Source: Lachnospiraceae bacterium AC2012 (GTDB lineage: Bacteria > Bacillota > Clostridia > Lachnospirales > Lachnospiraceae). From it: a stretch of DNA of 64,000 nt. Every line of letters begins with the position of its first letter. Positions within the stretch are counted from its first letter, which is position 1. Location: the NCBI GenBank assembly GCA_000702525.1, contig JNIN01000001.1, positions 62,001-126,000 on the forward strand, read 5' to 3'. Made by a program: the position numbers and the translations under genes. The notes beneath the pieces were generated by a model, which was not told the DNA's origin, did not search any database, and saw only the letters and a program-made list of their open reading frames with translations. Shown piece after piece: positions 51,870-61,125 of the stretch.

Positions 51870-53057
51870 ATGGCAAAGAAAGTAGTTTTAGCTGGTGCAT
51901 GTCGTACAGCAATTGGAAAAATGGGTGGACAGTTTACCAACGTTCCTGCAGTGGACCTTGGTGCAGCTGTAATTAAAGAAGCTTTAAACCGTGCAGGTGT
52001 TAAGCCAGAGCAGGTTGATGAAGTGAAAATGGGTTGTGTTATTCAGGCAGGCCTCGGACAGAACGTTGCAAGACAGGCATCTATTAAGGCTGGACTTCCA
52101 ATCGAAGTTCCTGCAGTTACATTAAATGTAGTTTGCGGATCTGGTCTTAAGTGTGTCAATGAAGCTGCAAACATGATTTTAGCTGGAGAAGCTGATATCG
52201 TTGTTGCAGGTGGTATGGAATCCATGTCACGTGCTCCATTCGCATTAGACAAGGCACGTTTCGGATATAGAATGAACAATGGTAAGTTAATCGATACAAT
52301 GATCAATGATGCTCTTTGGGATGCATTCAATCAGTATCATATGATGATTACAGCAGAAAACGTTGCAGAACAGTATGGATTAACAAGAGAAGAATTAGAT
52401 GAGTTCTCTGCAAACAGCCAGCAGAAATGTGAAAAGGCTATCGCAGAAGGTAAGTTTAAAGATGAAATCGTTCCTTTCACAATTCATGATCGTAAGAAGG
52501 GCGATATCGTAATCGATACAGATGAAGGACCACGTGCTGGAGTTACAGCAGAAAGCCTTGCAAACCTGAAGTGCTGTTCTGGTAAAGAAGGCGGCATGAT
52601 CACAGCTGGTAATGCATCTGGTATCAATGATGGTGCTGCAGCAGTTGTCGTAATGTCAGAAGAAAAGGCTAAGGAACTTGGTGTTACACCAATGGCAACA
52701 TTTGTTGGTGGTGCAATGGGTGGTGTAGATCCATCTATCATGGGTGTTGGACCAGTTGCAGCAGTTAAGAATGTTATGAAGAGAACAGGTCTTACAGTGG
52801 ATGATATGGACTTAATTGAAGCAAACGAAGCATTTGCAGCACAGTCTGTAGCAGTAGCTAAGGATCTTGGATTTGATATGAGCAAGGTAAATGTTAACGG
52901 TGGTGCTATTGCACTTGGACATCCAGTAGGAGCTTCTGGATGCCGTATCTTAGTAACACTTCTTCATGAAATGCAGAGAAGAGATGCTAAGAAGGGTCTT
53001 GCTACACTTTGTATTGGTGGCGGAATGGGCTGTGCAACAGTCGTAGAACGCGATTAA
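51870..53057 (+). CDS. thl: Acetyl-CoA acetyltransferase (thiolase)
   Basis: The 395-aa thiolase condenses two acetyl-CoA to acetoacetyl-CoA, opening the butyrate pathway. Active cysteine in [14 protein letters not shown] (near residue 89), [10 protein letters not shown], His in NEAFAAQS and the final [11 protein letters not shown] with C in [17 protein letters not shown] precedes the ATG. It is the first gene of thl-hbd-bcd-etfB-etfA. The crotonase gene usually next to it is missing; an mRNA hairpin takes its place. Confidence 0.98.
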   Translation: MAKKVVLAGACRTAIGKMGGQFTNVPAVDLGAAVIKEALNRAGVKPEQVDEVKMGCVIQAGLGQNVARQASIKAGLPIEVPAVTLNVVCGSGLKCVNEAANMILAGEADIVVAGGMESMSRAPFALDKARFGYRMNNGKLIDTMINDALWDAFNQYHMMITAENVAEQYGLTREELDEFSANSQQKCEKAIAEGKFKDEIVPFTIHDRKKGDIVIDTDEGPRAGVTAESLANLKCCSGKEGGMITAGNASGINDGAAAVVVMSEEKAKELGVTPMATFVGGAMGGVDPSIMGVGPVAAVKNVMKRTGLTVDDMDLIEANEAFAAQSVAVAKDLGFDMSKVNVNGGAIALGHPVGASGCRILVTLLHEMQRRDAKKGLATLCIGGGMGCATVVERD

Positions 53058-53067
53058 TAGTTTATTC

Positions 53068-53091
53068 ATCCCGGCCTTTCGGGGCCGGGAT
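53068..53091 (+). promoter_or_regulatory. Intercistronic hairpin between thl and hbd
   Basis: Perfect 9-bp stem ATCCCGGCC / GGCCGGGAT with a TTTCGG loop and no T-run. It may set differential stability or partial termination. Confidence 0.7.
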
Positions 53092-53119
53092 ATCTTTGAA
53101 AGAAAAGGAGAAGTAAAAA

Positions 53120-53992
53120 ATGAAGGTTGGAGTAATTGGAGCTGGCACAATGGGCCAGGGAATTGCAAAAGCATTTGCAATGGTTGATGGATATGAAGTA
53201 GCACTTTGCGATATTAAGCAGGAGTGGGCAGAGGCTGGTAAGGACAAGATTGCTAAGGGTTATGCAAGACTTGTTGAAAAAGGAAAAATGGATCAGGCTA
53301 AGGTTGATGCAATTCTTGCAGCAATCACACCAGGTCTGAAGGAAGATCTTTGCAAGGACTGCGATTTAATCGTAGAAGCTGCATTTGAGAATATGGAAGT
53401 AAAGAAGACAACATTCCAGGAGTTAGACAAGATTGCAAAGCCAGAATGTATCTTTGCTTCTAATACATCTTCTCTTTCTATTACAGAGATTGGAAATGGT
53501 ATCGAACGTCCAATGATTGGTATGCATTTCTTCAATCCTGCTGACAGAATGAAGCTTGTAGAAGTAATTGCAGGTGTAAATACACCAGCAGAAACAGTAG
53601 ATCAGATTAAGAAGATTGCTGAAGAAATTGGAAAGACTCCTGTACAGGTAAATGAAGCAGCTGGTTTCGTTGTAAACCGTATCTTAATCCCAATGATTAA
53701 TGAAGCTGCATTTATCAAGATGGAAGGTGTTTCTGACATCGCAGGAATTGACGCAGCTATGAAGCTTGGCGCAAATCACCCAATGGGACCTTTGGAACTT
53801 GGTGATTTCATCGGACTTGATATCTGCCTTGCAATTATGGATGTACTTTACAATGAAACAGGCGATAGCAAGTATCGTGCATGTCCACTTCTTCGTAAGA
53901 TGGTACGTGGTGGAAACCTCGGTGTGAAATCTGGTAAGGGATTCTATGTATACAATGCTGATCGTACAAAGACACCAGTAGATGCTCAGTAA
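53120..53992 (+). CDS. hbd: 3-hydroxybutyryl-CoA dehydrogenase
   Basis: The 290-aa enzyme reduces acetoacetyl-CoA to 3-hydroxybutyryl-CoA. Rossmann motif GVIGAGTMGQGIAKAF at residues 4-19; catalytic His in GMHFFNPADRMKLVEVI; NEAAGFVVNRILIPMINEA and a C-terminal dimer domain ending in GKGFYVY are all present. The length is normal. AAAAGGAG precedes the ATG. Dehydration to crotonyl-CoA requires a crt product from elsewhere in the genome. Confidence 0.98.
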   Translation: MKVGVIGAGTMGQGIAKAFAMVDGYEVALCDIKQEWAEAGKDKIAKGYARLVEKGKMDQAKVDAILAAITPGLKEDLCKDCDLIVEAAFENMEVKKTTFQELDKIAKPECIFASNTSSLSITEIGNGIERPMIGMHFFNPADRMKLVEVIAGVNTPAETVDQIKKIAEEIGKTPVQVNEAAGFVVNRILIPMINEAAFIKMEGVSDIAGIDAAMKLGANHPMGPLELGDFIGLDICLAIMDVLYNETGDSKYRACPLLRKMVRGGNLGVKSGKGFYVYNADRTKTPVDAQ

Positions 53993-54048
53993 TTCTGACA
54001 TGTTGGCGTCAGCCCATAAGGGATGAATATATTTAAAGGAGATAAATC

Positions 54049-55203
54049 ATGGATTTTACATTAGATAAAAAGCATGAGATGGCTAGAGCGCTTTTTGCAG
54101 AATTCGCTGAAAAAGAAGTAAAGCCACTTGCTCAGGAAGTTGACGAAACAGAAGTTTTCCCAAGAGAAACTGTTACAAAGATGCAGAAGAATGGTTTCAT
54201 GGGTATTCCAATTCCTAAGGAATATGGTGGACAGGGCTGTGATGTTCTTACTTATGTTATGTGTGTAGAAGAGTTAGCAAAGGTTTGTGGTACAACCGCC
54301 GTAATCGTTTCTGCGCATACATCACTTTGCTGTGATCCAATTCTTACTTACGGTACAGAAGAGCAGAAGCAGAAATACTTAGTACCACTTGCAAAGGGTG
54401 AAAAGCTCGGAGCATTCGCACTTACAGAACCAGGTGCTGGTACAGATGCACAGGGTGCACAGACAAAGGCTGTTGAAGTAGAAGATGGCTGGATTTTAAA
54501 TGGTTCTAAGTGCTTCATCACAAATGGTAAAGAAGCAGATGTTTATATTGTAATCGCAGTAACAGACATCGTAGAAGATAAGAGAGGAAGAAAGCAGAAG
54601 AAGTTCTCTGCATTTATCGTTGAGAAGGGAACACCTGGATTCTCCTTTGGTACAAAAGAGAAGAAGATGGGTATCCGCGGTTCTTCAACATATGAATTAA
54701 TCTTTGAAGATTGCAAGATTCCTAAGGATGCACTTCTTGGACAGAGAGGTAAGGGATTCCCAATCGCTATGCACACTTTAGATGGTGGACGTATTGGTAT
54801 CGCTGCACAGGCACTTGGACTTGGCGAAGGCGCTTTGGAATCTGCAGTGAACTTCACAAAGGAAAGAAAGCAGTTTGGTCGCTCTATTAGTGCATTCCAG
54901 AATACACAGTTCCAGCTTGCAAATATGGCTACTCGTATGGAAGCTGCAAAGCTTCTTGTATATCAGGCAGCTTTGGCTAAGCAGAACAAGCCTAGATACT
55001 CTGTAGAAGCAGCAAAGGCTAAGCTTTTCGCAGCAGAAGCAGCTATGGATGTAACAACAAAGGCTGTTCAGTTACATGGTGGATATGGATACACAAGAGA
55101 ATACGATGTAGAACGTATGATGAGAGATGCGAAGATTACAGAAATCTACGAAGGTACATCAGAAGTTCAGAGAATGGTAATCTCTGGTGATTTACTGAAA
55201 TAA
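54049..55203 (+). CDS. bcd: Butyryl-CoA dehydrogenase
   Basis: The 384-aa acyl-CoA dehydrogenase reduces crotonyl-CoA to butyryl-CoA. FALTEPGAGTDAQGAQT and KCFITNGKEADVYIV bind FAD and substrate, and the catalytic Glu lies in TEIYEGTSEVQRMVISG. In Clostridia, Bcd with EtfAB couples this to ferredoxin reduction by flavin-based bifurcation, conserving energy. The etf genes follow at 38 bases. AAAGGAG precedes the ATG. Confidence 0.98.
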   Translation: MDFTLDKKHEMARALFAEFAEKEVKPLAQEVDETEVFPRETVTKMQKNGFMGIPIPKEYGGQGCDVLTYVMCVEELAKVCGTTAVIVSAHTSLCCDPILTYGTEEQKQKYLVPLAKGEKLGAFALTEPGAGTDAQGAQTKAVEVEDGWILNGSKCFITNGKEADVYIVIAVTDIVEDKRGRKQKKFSAFIVEKGTPGFSFGTKEKKMGIRGSSTYELIFEDCKIPKDALLGQRGKGFPIAMHTLDGGRIGIAAQALGLGEGALESAVNFTKERKQFGRSISAFQNTQFQLANMATRMEAAKLLVYQAALAKQNKPRYSVEAAKAKLFAAEAAMDVTTKAVQLHGGYGYTREYDVERMMRDAKITEIYEGTSEVQRMVISGDLLK

Positions 55204-55240
55204 TTGGAAATGCACATTTGTAGGATAAAGGAGAAGATAC

Positions 55241-56026
55241 ATGAAAATCGTAGTATGTATTAAACAGGTTCCTGATACAAAGGGCGGCGTTCAGTTTAAC
55301 CCGGATGGAACTTTAAATAGAGCAGCTATGCTGACTATCATGAATCCAGATGACAAGGCTGGACTTGAGGCAGCACTTAGAATTAAGGATGCAACTGGAG
55401 CAGAAGTTACAGCACTTACCATGGGACTTCCTAAGGCAGATGATGTACTTCGTGAAGCAATGGCTATGGGCGCAGACAAGGGAATCCTTGTAACAGATCG
55501 TGTCCTTGGTGGTGCAGATACTTGGGCAACATCTACAACAATTGCCGGAGCTCTTAGAAATATTGATTATGACATGATTATTACAGGTCGTCAGGCAATC
55601 GATGGTGATACAGCACAGGTTGGACCTCAGATTGCAGAACATCTTGGAATTCCAGTTATCTCTTATGCAGAAGATATCAAGGTAGAAGGCGATTCTGTTA
55701 TCGTTAAGCGTCAGTACGAAGATCGTTATCATGAAGTTAAGGCAAAGATGCCTGTATTAGTTACAGCACTTTCCGAATTAAATGAACCACGTTACATGAC
55801 ACCAGGCGGAATCTTCGATGCTTATGACAATGGTGAAGTTACTGTTTGGGGCAGAGCAGATCTTAAGGATGTAGATGATTCTGATCTTGGTTTAAAGGGT
55901 TCTCCTACTAAGATTGCGAAGGCTTCTGACAAGGTACGTAAGGGTGCCGGTGAGAAGGTTACACTGGATCCTCAGGAATCTGTAGATTACATCATGAGCA
56001 AATTAACAGAGAAACATGTCATTTAG
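55241..56026 (+). CDS. etfB: Electron-transfer flavoprotein beta subunit
   Basis: The 261-aa subunit starts MKIVVCIKQVPDTKGGVQF, and has NPDDKAGLEAALRIKD, DVLREAMAMGADKGILVTD, TGRQAIDGDTAQVGPQIAEHLG and LSELNEPRYMTPGGIF. The DGDTAQVGPQ block belongs to the nucleotide site that holds beta-FAD or NADH in bifurcating Etfs. The C-terminal arm extends to recognise Bcd. It ends 21 bases before etfA. Confidence 0.97.
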   Translation: MKIVVCIKQVPDTKGGVQFNPDGTLNRAAMLTIMNPDDKAGLEAALRIKDATGAEVTALTMGLPKADDVLREAMAMGADKGILVTDRVLGGADTWATSTTIAGALRNIDYDMIITGRQAIDGDTAQVGPQIAEHLGIPVISYAEDIKVEGDSVIVKRQYEDRYHEVKAKMPVLVTALSELNEPRYMTPGGIFDAYDNGEVTVWGRADLKDVDDSDLGLKGSPTKIAKASDKVRKGAGEKVTLDPQESVDYIMSKLTEKHVI

Positions 56027-56047
56027 TAAAGGAAAGTGGTGAATAGA

Positions 56048-57082
56048 ATGGGTTTAGAAGAATATAAGGGAGTATTTACCTTCGCACAGCAGGTTGACGG
56101 TGAGCTTGGTTCCATCGCTTTCGAACTGATTGGCAAGGGTAAAGAATTAGCAGAAGATTTAGGAACAGAAGTTACAGCTGTTTTACTTGGATCCAACATC
56201 AGAGGATTGGCAGATCAGCTTGCAGAATATGGCGCTGACCATGTCATCGTAGTAGACGATCCAAAACTGGAAACATACAGAACAGAACCATATGCACAGG
56301 CTTTAGCAGGTGTAATCAATGAATATAAGCCAGAAATCATGCTCGTTGGTGCAACAGCCATCGGACGTGATCTTGGACCTACTGTTTCTGCACGTGTTAA
56401 GACAGGACTTACAGCGGACTGTACATCACTTGAGATTGGACAGTTCCCTCTGAATGCACCAGCAGAACAGGCAAAGCAGAATCAGTTATTGATGACACGT
56501 CCTGCTTTTGGTGGAAATACAATCGCTACCATCGCTTGTCCAGATAACCGCCCACAGATGGCTACGGTACGTCCTGGCGTTATGCTGAAGCGTGAAAGAC
56601 AGGTTGGAGCTAAGGCTGATATCATTGATTTCAAGCCAGATTTAACAGAAAACAACAAGTATGTTGAAATCTTAAATATTGTAAAAGACGTCAAGGAAAC
56701 AGTGAATATCGCAGATGCTAAGATTCTTGTTTCCGGTGGACGTGGAGTTGGTTCTGCAGAGAACTTCAAGCTCTTAGATGATCTTGCAGCTGCCATCGGC
56801 GGAACAGTATCATGCTCTCGTGCAGTTGTAGATGCTGGATGGAAGCCAAAGGATCTGCAGGTAGGTCAGACAGGACAGACGGTTCGTCCAAATGTTTACT
56901 TTGCAATCGGTATTTCAGGTGCGATTCAGCATACCGCTGGTATGGAAGAATCTGACATCATCATTGCAATCAACAAGGATGAGACAGCACCAATCTTCGA
57001 TGTTGCAGATTATGGAATTGTTGGAGATTTAAATAAGATTGTTCCTATGCTTACAGAAGCATTAAAGAATCACGCTAACTAG
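56048..57082 (+). CDS. etfA: Electron-transfer flavoprotein alpha subunit
   Basis: Start set at ATG 56048 (MGLEEYKGVF); an upstream GTG at 56036 is possible. The 344-aa product carries the FAD-binding C-terminal domain: SGGRGVGSAENFKLLDDLAAAIGG, SRAVVDAGW, QVGQTGQTVRPNVYFAIGISGAIQHTAG and INKDETAPIFDVADYGIVGD. With EtfB it delivers electrons to Bcd. It is the last butyrate gene; a very strong terminator follows. Confidence 0.97.
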   Translation: MGLEEYKGVFTFAQQVDGELGSIAFELIGKGKELAEDLGTEVTAVLLGSNIRGLADQLAEYGADHVIVVDDPKLETYRTEPYAQALAGVINEYKPEIMLVGATAIGRDLGPTVSARVKTGLTADCTSLEIGQFPLNAPAEQAKQNQLLMTRPAFGGNTIATIACPDNRPQMATVRPGVMLKRERQVGAKADIIDFKPDLTENNKYVEILNIVKDVKETVNIADAKILVSGGRGVGSAENFKLLDDLAAAIGGTVSCSRAVVDAGWKPKDLQVGQTGQTVRPNVYFAIGISGAIQHTAGMEESDIIIAINKDETAPIFDVADYGIVGDLNKIVPMLTEALKNHAN

Positions 57083-57103
57083 TTTTCCATTTCATAAACA
57101 TAA

Positions 57104-57144
57104 GAAAAGCCCCCGGATAGGAAATCCTAACCGGGGGCTTTGTA
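57104..57144. terminator. Terminator of the butyrate operon, shared with the ECF gene
   Basis: 16-bp stem AAAGCCCCCGGATAGG / CCTAACCGGGGGCTTT with one mismatch, functional in both directions by flanking A and T runs. Confidence 0.92.
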
Positions 57145-57153
57145 TTGTCTAAA

Positions 57154-57774
57154 TTATCGTGACTGATAGGTATTTCTTTGAACAGCAAGTATTGCAACAG
57201 AAATTGCAGTACCTACGACAAAGCTAGAAATCGCTTCGACGAGACCATTGATACCTACAAAGGCTACAATGAATGCAAATACATTGGTTGCTCCAACAGA
57301 TGTTACCATAGACTGGATATAATCTGTGTGATAGAAGCAGATGCAAAGTGCCGTCATAAAGAAAAAGGTATTTAAGAATGGTCCAAGGAGACAAGCAATC
57401 GATGTAGAAGCCTTGCGATTTAATGAGGTCTTCTTCAGTCCCTTGAAAATCATTCCTGTCAACCAACCCATTGCCATACGTGTTGGTACACATACGATAA
57501 AGGTAGATACAGGGTTAATGCTAAGAAGCATAGCGCCAAATGGGCTCATGCCAAAGCACTGGAAAAAGCTTGTCAATCCGAAGACAGCGCCGAGAATAAG
57601 TCCGGCAACAGGTCCAAGCGTAACCGCTCCCACCGCAACCGGAACGACAATCAGCGTGATTTCTAAGCCGAATGTTTTAATATAACCGATTGGGGTAAAA
57701 GCCATTAACAAAACAACTGCAATTAAGACTGCAAGCTCAACCATGTAGACAATATTTAGTTTTTTTGTTTCCAT
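57154..57774 (-). CDS. ECF transporter S-component, substrate unknown
   Basis: The 206-aa membrane protein has six predicted helices with a short charged N-terminus (METKKLN). LGPVAGLILGAVFGLTSFFQC and the next helix are typical of substrate-binding S-components of energy-coupling-factor vitamin transporters, including the small-residue helix-1 motif for T-component docking. No A/A'/T genes are nearby, as is usual for group II ECF systems. The ligand cannot be called; a vitamin or pantothenate-like molecule is possible. Confidence 0.82.
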   Translation of the reverse strand: METKKLNIVYMVELAVLIAVVLLMAFTPIGYIKTFGLEITLIVVPVAVGAVTLGPVAGLILGAVFGLTSFFQCFGMSPFGAMLLSINPVSTFIVCVPTRMAMGWLTGMIFKGLKKTSLNRKASTSIACLLGPFLNTFFFMTALCICFYHTDYIQSMVTSVGATNVFAFIVAFVGINGLVEAISSFVVGTAISVAILAVQRNTYQSR

Positions 57775-57962
57775 TAGGTCTTTTCCCTTCTTTCATAAGT
57801 TATTGTGTAAAAGCACAATTTTGATTATATATCTTTGATATAAATTTCACAAGATAGGTTTCAAAAATAGGACAAATTTATTATAATAGAGTGGTGCGTG
57901 AACAAACGCATGAAAGGGATACGTGATATTTCACGAGAAAAGATATAGAGGAGAAATTAGAA

Positions 57963-58760
57963 ATGAGCTTTGAAGATTTAAAGGCAAAGAAGCCGGATTT
58001 TCATATTGATGGTAATCCGGAATCTAATATAAAACACGTGATTGGTGTTGTGAGTGGTAAGGGTGGCGTAGGAAAGTCTTCCGTTACCTCCGCTATGGCC
58101 AGTCTTATGGTAAAAGCGGGATACAAGGTAGGTATCCTGGATGCGGATATTACAGGACCATCCATTCCAAAGATGTACGGGGTGCATGGACCAGCTTTGG
58201 GAAATGAAAATGGTACATTTCCTGTAGAAGCAGAAGATGGTACAAAGATTATGTCCATCAACTTATTATTAGATGATGAGGAACAGCCAGTCGTTTGGCG
58301 TGGACCGGTTATCGCCGGCGCTGTTAAGCAGTTTTGGACGGATATTATCTGGGGCGATTTGGATTATTTATTCGTTGATATGCCACCAGGAACAGGTGAT
58401 GTTCCGCTTACCGTATTCCAGTCCCTTCCAGTGGATGGTATCGTGATTGTGACATCGCCACAGGATTTGGTAAGCATGATTGTAAAGAAGGCCTATAACA
58501 TGGCGAATATGATGGATATCAAGGTGCTTGGTGTCGTTGAAAACTACAGCTATCTGGCATGCCCGGATTGTGGCAAGATCTTAAAGCCATTTGGTGAGAG
58601 TCATATTGATGAAGTTGCGAAAGAATTGCATCTCGAAGTTCTTGGTAAGCTTCCATTAGATCCGGAATTTGCAGCCATTGCAGATGCTGGCAAGATTTAT
58701 TCTCGCGAAATCAAAGATTTGGATAAAGCGGTAGAAGTTTTAAAATCTATAGAAAAATAA
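57963..58760 (+). CDS. Mrp/NBP35-family Fe-S cluster carrier ATPase
   Basis: The 265-aa P-loop protein has the deviant Walker A SGKGGVGKSSVTSAMA near residue 31, DADITGPSIPKMYG, DMPPGTGDVPLTV and a C-terminal CPDCG pair of cysteines (near residue 201) that coordinates a bridging Fe-S cluster in dimers. Mrp/ApbC proteins deliver clusters to target apo-enzymes. The N-terminal DUF59 domain of full-length Mrp is absent. AGAGGAGA precedes the ATG. Confidence 0.93.
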   Translation: MSFEDLKAKKPDFHIDGNPESNIKHVIGVVSGKGGVGKSSVTSAMASLMVKAGYKVGILDADITGPSIPKMYGVHGPALGNENGTFPVEAEDGTKIMSINLLLDDEEQPVVWRGPVIAGAVKQFWTDIIWGDLDYLFVDMPPGTGDVPLTVFQSLPVDGIVIVTSPQDLVSMIVKKAYNMANMMDIKVLGVVENYSYLACPDCGKILKPFGESHIDEVAKELHLEVLGKLPLDPEFAAIADAGKIYSREIKDLDKAVEVLKSIEK

Positions 58761-58767
58761 GAAAAAG

Positions 58768-58829
58768 AAAAGCTAAGTGATTATGGATTCGGAAATGATA
58801 CATTTCTGAAACATAAACACTTAGCTTTT
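58768..58829. terminator. Bidirectional terminator between Mrp and cyclophilin
   Basis: Stem AAAAGCTAAGTG / CACTTAGCTTTT with a large central loop that contains a secondary stem (AAATG / CATTT); T-runs on both strands. Confidence 0.8.
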
Positions 58830-58834
58830 ATTAT

Positions 58835-59359
58835 TTATTCAATGATTTCTGGTTCTGGATAAGAAACGCCGAATGTTTCTACAGTTACAGACTTCATAAC
58901 CTGAGGTTCTACTGGACGATCAGAGTAATCTGTTTCTGTCTCTGCAATCTTATTTACAACATCCATACCTTCTGTAATCTGACCGAAAGCAGCGTAATCG
59001 CCGTCAAGGTGAGGTGCGTTCTTATGCATGATGAAGAACTGAGATCCTGCGGAATCAGGGAACATTGTTCTAGCCATAGAAAGCACACCAGGGGTATGTC
59101 TTAAATCATTCTTGAAGCCGTTGCTTGCAAATTCACCCTTGATGCTGTATCCAGGGCCACCCATACCAGTTCCGTCTGGATCGCCACCCTGAAGCATAAA
59201 GCCCTTGATTACGCGGTGGAAACCTACGCCATCATAGAAGCCGTGGTTAATCAGTGAGATAAAGTTGTTTACCGTATTTGGCGCGATCTCAGGATAGAGT
59301 TCCGCCTTCATTACGTCGCCATTTTCCATTTCAATGGTTACAATTGGATTCTGTGCCAT
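58835..59359 (-). CDS. Cyclophilin-type peptidyl-prolyl isomerase
   Basis: The 174-aa cytoplasmic foldase has the cyclophilin active-site motifs FHRVIKGFMLQGGDPDGTGMGGPGY and GSQFFIMHKNAPHLDGDYAAFGQITEGMDVV. Catalytic Arg and Phe/His residues are present. No signal peptide, so it acts inside the cell. AGAGGATATATC precedes the ATG. Monocistronic. Confidence 0.96.
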   Translation of the reverse strand: MAQNPIVTIEMENGDVMKAELYPEIAPNTVNNFISLINHGFYDGVGFHRVIKGFMLQGGDPDGTGMGGPGYSIKGEFASNGFKNDLRHTPGVLSMARTMFPDSAGSQFFIMHKNAPHLDGDYAAFGQITEGMDVVNKIAETETDYSDRPVEPQVMKSVTVETFGVSYPEPEIIE

Positions 59360-59522
59360 GATATATCCTCTCTTAAATTTAATTCTTAAATTTTGTTTAG
59401 AATTTGAAATCTTATTCCTAGATGCTTCAAACTCCGATTCGTACCTTATTTTACGAAATAGTGGGAGGAAAGTAAAGGAGCGAGACCGTTATTTTTGTCA
59501 TGATTCTTAATAGTTCTTTCAT

Positions 59523-59551
59523 TTGAATTTGCCTCTTTCGCATACTAAGAT
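59523..59551 (+). promoter_or_regulatory. Candidate promoter of the Tad-like operon
   Basis: TTGAAT (59523-59528), 17-bp spacer, TAAGAT (59546-59551), 80 bases before the first small pilin-like gene. Confidence 0.55.
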
Positions 59552-59630
59552 AGAGGTACACATTTCTAAGATTCTAAGGGCAATCGCCCAAAGATTCCAT
59601 TTTTTATTTGCATAGAAAGGGGGAAAAGAT

Positions 59631-59810
59631 ATGCAGGATATTATCAAGGAATATGGACCAGCATTGATTACGGTGGTAGCGATTATTTCGCTGGTAATCA
59701 TCATTAAGCTCATGATTGGAACGGATGAATCCAGTATTGTAGGAAGTGCATTTCAGAATCTGCTAGATGCATTTTTGTCACAGCTATCTAGTGTTATGCC
59801 AGAAGCATAG
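59631..59810 (+). CDS. Small pilin-like membrane protein, first of the Tad-like operon
   Basis: A 59-aa protein with GGGGGAAAAG upstream. It reads MQDIIKEYGPALITVVAIIS, one hydrophobic helix (about residues 10-29), then a polar tail (GTDESSIVGSAFQNLLDAF). The M-x-x-I-I-x-x-Y-G start recurs in three other small proteins of this locus. No prepilin-peptidase site (Gly-Phe/Glu) is obvious. It could be a pilin or a channel/scaffold subunit. It is followed 52 bases later by the CpaF-like ATPase. Confidence 0.65.
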   Translation: MQDIIKEYGPALITVVAIISLVIIIKLMIGTDESSIVGSAFQNLLDAFLSQLSSVMPEA

Positions 59811-59862
59811 TTGTTGGAAATGTTTTTTTCGTTGTTTTGGTTAGAGAAATGGAGGGAGAAGA

Positions 59863-61125
59863 TTGAAGGAAGATAAGAAGATTTCTGAATCGAGGGAGTA
59901 CTTTGGCCCGTTATATCCCTATATTGTGGATGAAGAGATCACGGATATTGATTACAATGGGCGGGAATTATGGCTTACCGACAGTAGGAATGAGCGGTAT
60001 GTATGCGAGGATTGCATTCTTCCGGAGGGGTTTGTGGATCAATTTACCAAGCGAATCGCCAATACGGTGAGTAAGCCGTTTCATAAGCAGAATCCCGTGT
60101 TAGAAGCGGAGACGGATAAATTGCGTATTACAGCGGTGCATGAGTCAGTCGCTATTTCCGGAAGAAGTTTTTGCATTCGAAAGTCTTTGCCGAGGGTTCG
60201 CATCTGTGAGGATGAGATGATTGAGAGCGGGTATTGCAGCCAGGAGATGTTATATTTCCTGAAAAATTGTGTGCGTAGCAAATGTAATATCGTCGTTTGC
60301 GGGGAGCCGGGCTCCGGTAAGACGGAGTGCGCGAAGTTTTTCTCGCAGTTTATACCGGAGAATGAGCGAGTGATTACGATTGAGGATAATCCGGAGTGGC
60401 ATTATGCGAAGGTAAATCCGAATAAGGATAGCATCGAGTTAAAGGTGAATGACGTCATGGATTATACAACGGCGATTAAGACGTGCCTTCGTTTGAATCC
60501 AAAGTGGATGTTTTTATCGGAAGTCAGATCGACCGAAGTGCAGTATCTGATTGAGGGATTTTCGACGGGAGTGCGTGGCATTACGACGCTTCATACGGAT
60601 GATGTGAGATCGGTTCCGGATCGTATGATCAATATGGCACAGAAGGCGAAGTCCAGTGATCGATTGGAGAATGATATTTATACATTTGTAGATGTCGCAT
60701 TGCTAATCCGTCGAAGAGAAGTGACAGAACATAATGAGACGAAGGTCAAGCGCTTTATTGATCAGATTGGGATCTTCTACCGGGATGGCAAGGAGAATCA
60801 TTTCCAGATGATTTCGCAGGATGGAGAGATTCTGAATCGGGATTTGCCGGAATATTTTAAGAAGAAATTTGCGGAAGCGGGAATCGAGGATCCGTTCTTT
60901 TGTGAGGAGGATCTACGTGCAAGAATTGAACAATCGGCGCGAGAATTGATGGAAGAGGAGATGCGTACCAGGATGGATTCGAAGATCAATATCAGGGAAG
61001 AGGAGAGCATGCGTAAATTTCGTGAGGACAGCGTGCGTCAATGGTTAGAAGATGTGAAGGGGGAAATGTATGAGGAAATCAAAGAGAGGGGCACCTATAT
61101 GGGCCAGAAATCCGTTGTCGGATGA
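59863..61125 (+). CDS. CpaF/TadA-type secretion ATPase
   Basis: The 420-aa protein starts at TTG with GGAGGGAG upstream. It has the CpaF N-terminal region (VDEEITDIDYNGRELWLTD), Walker A CGEPGSGKTECAKF (from about residue 146), an Asp-box-like region (TIEDNPEWHYAK), Walker B-like KWMFLSEVRST and the His box TTLHTDDVRSVPDRM. The C-terminal 80 residues are highly charged (EEMRTRMDSKINIREEESMRKF), unlike classical TadA. This family powers type IV-like pilus assembly or type II-like secretion. It overlaps the TadB-like gene by 56 bases. Confidence 0.93.
   Translation: MKEDKKISESREYFGPLYPYIVDEEITDIDYNGRELWLTDSRNERYVCEDCILPEGFVDQFTKRIANTVSKPFHKQNPVLEAETDKLRITAVHESVAISGRSFCIRKSLPRVRICEDEMIESGYCSQEMLYFLKNCVRSKCNIVVCGEPGSGKTECAKFFSQFIPENERVITIEDNPEWHYAKVNPNKDSIELKVNDVMDYTTAIKTCLRLNPKWMFLSEVRSTEVQYLIEGFSTGVRGITTLHTDDVRSVPDRMINMAQKAKSSDRLENDIYTFVDVALLIRRREVTEHNETKVKRFIDQIGIFYRDGKENHFQMISQDGEILNRDLPEYFKKKFAEAGIEDPFFCEEDLRARIEQSARELMEEEMRTRMDSKINIREEESMRKFREDSVRQWLEDVKGEMYEEIKERGTYMGQKSVVG

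Noticed and set aside
53058..53119. Truncated crt gene between thl and hbd
   Set aside because: Only 62 bp, fully used by a hairpin and a ribosome binding site; no crotonase residues can be read.
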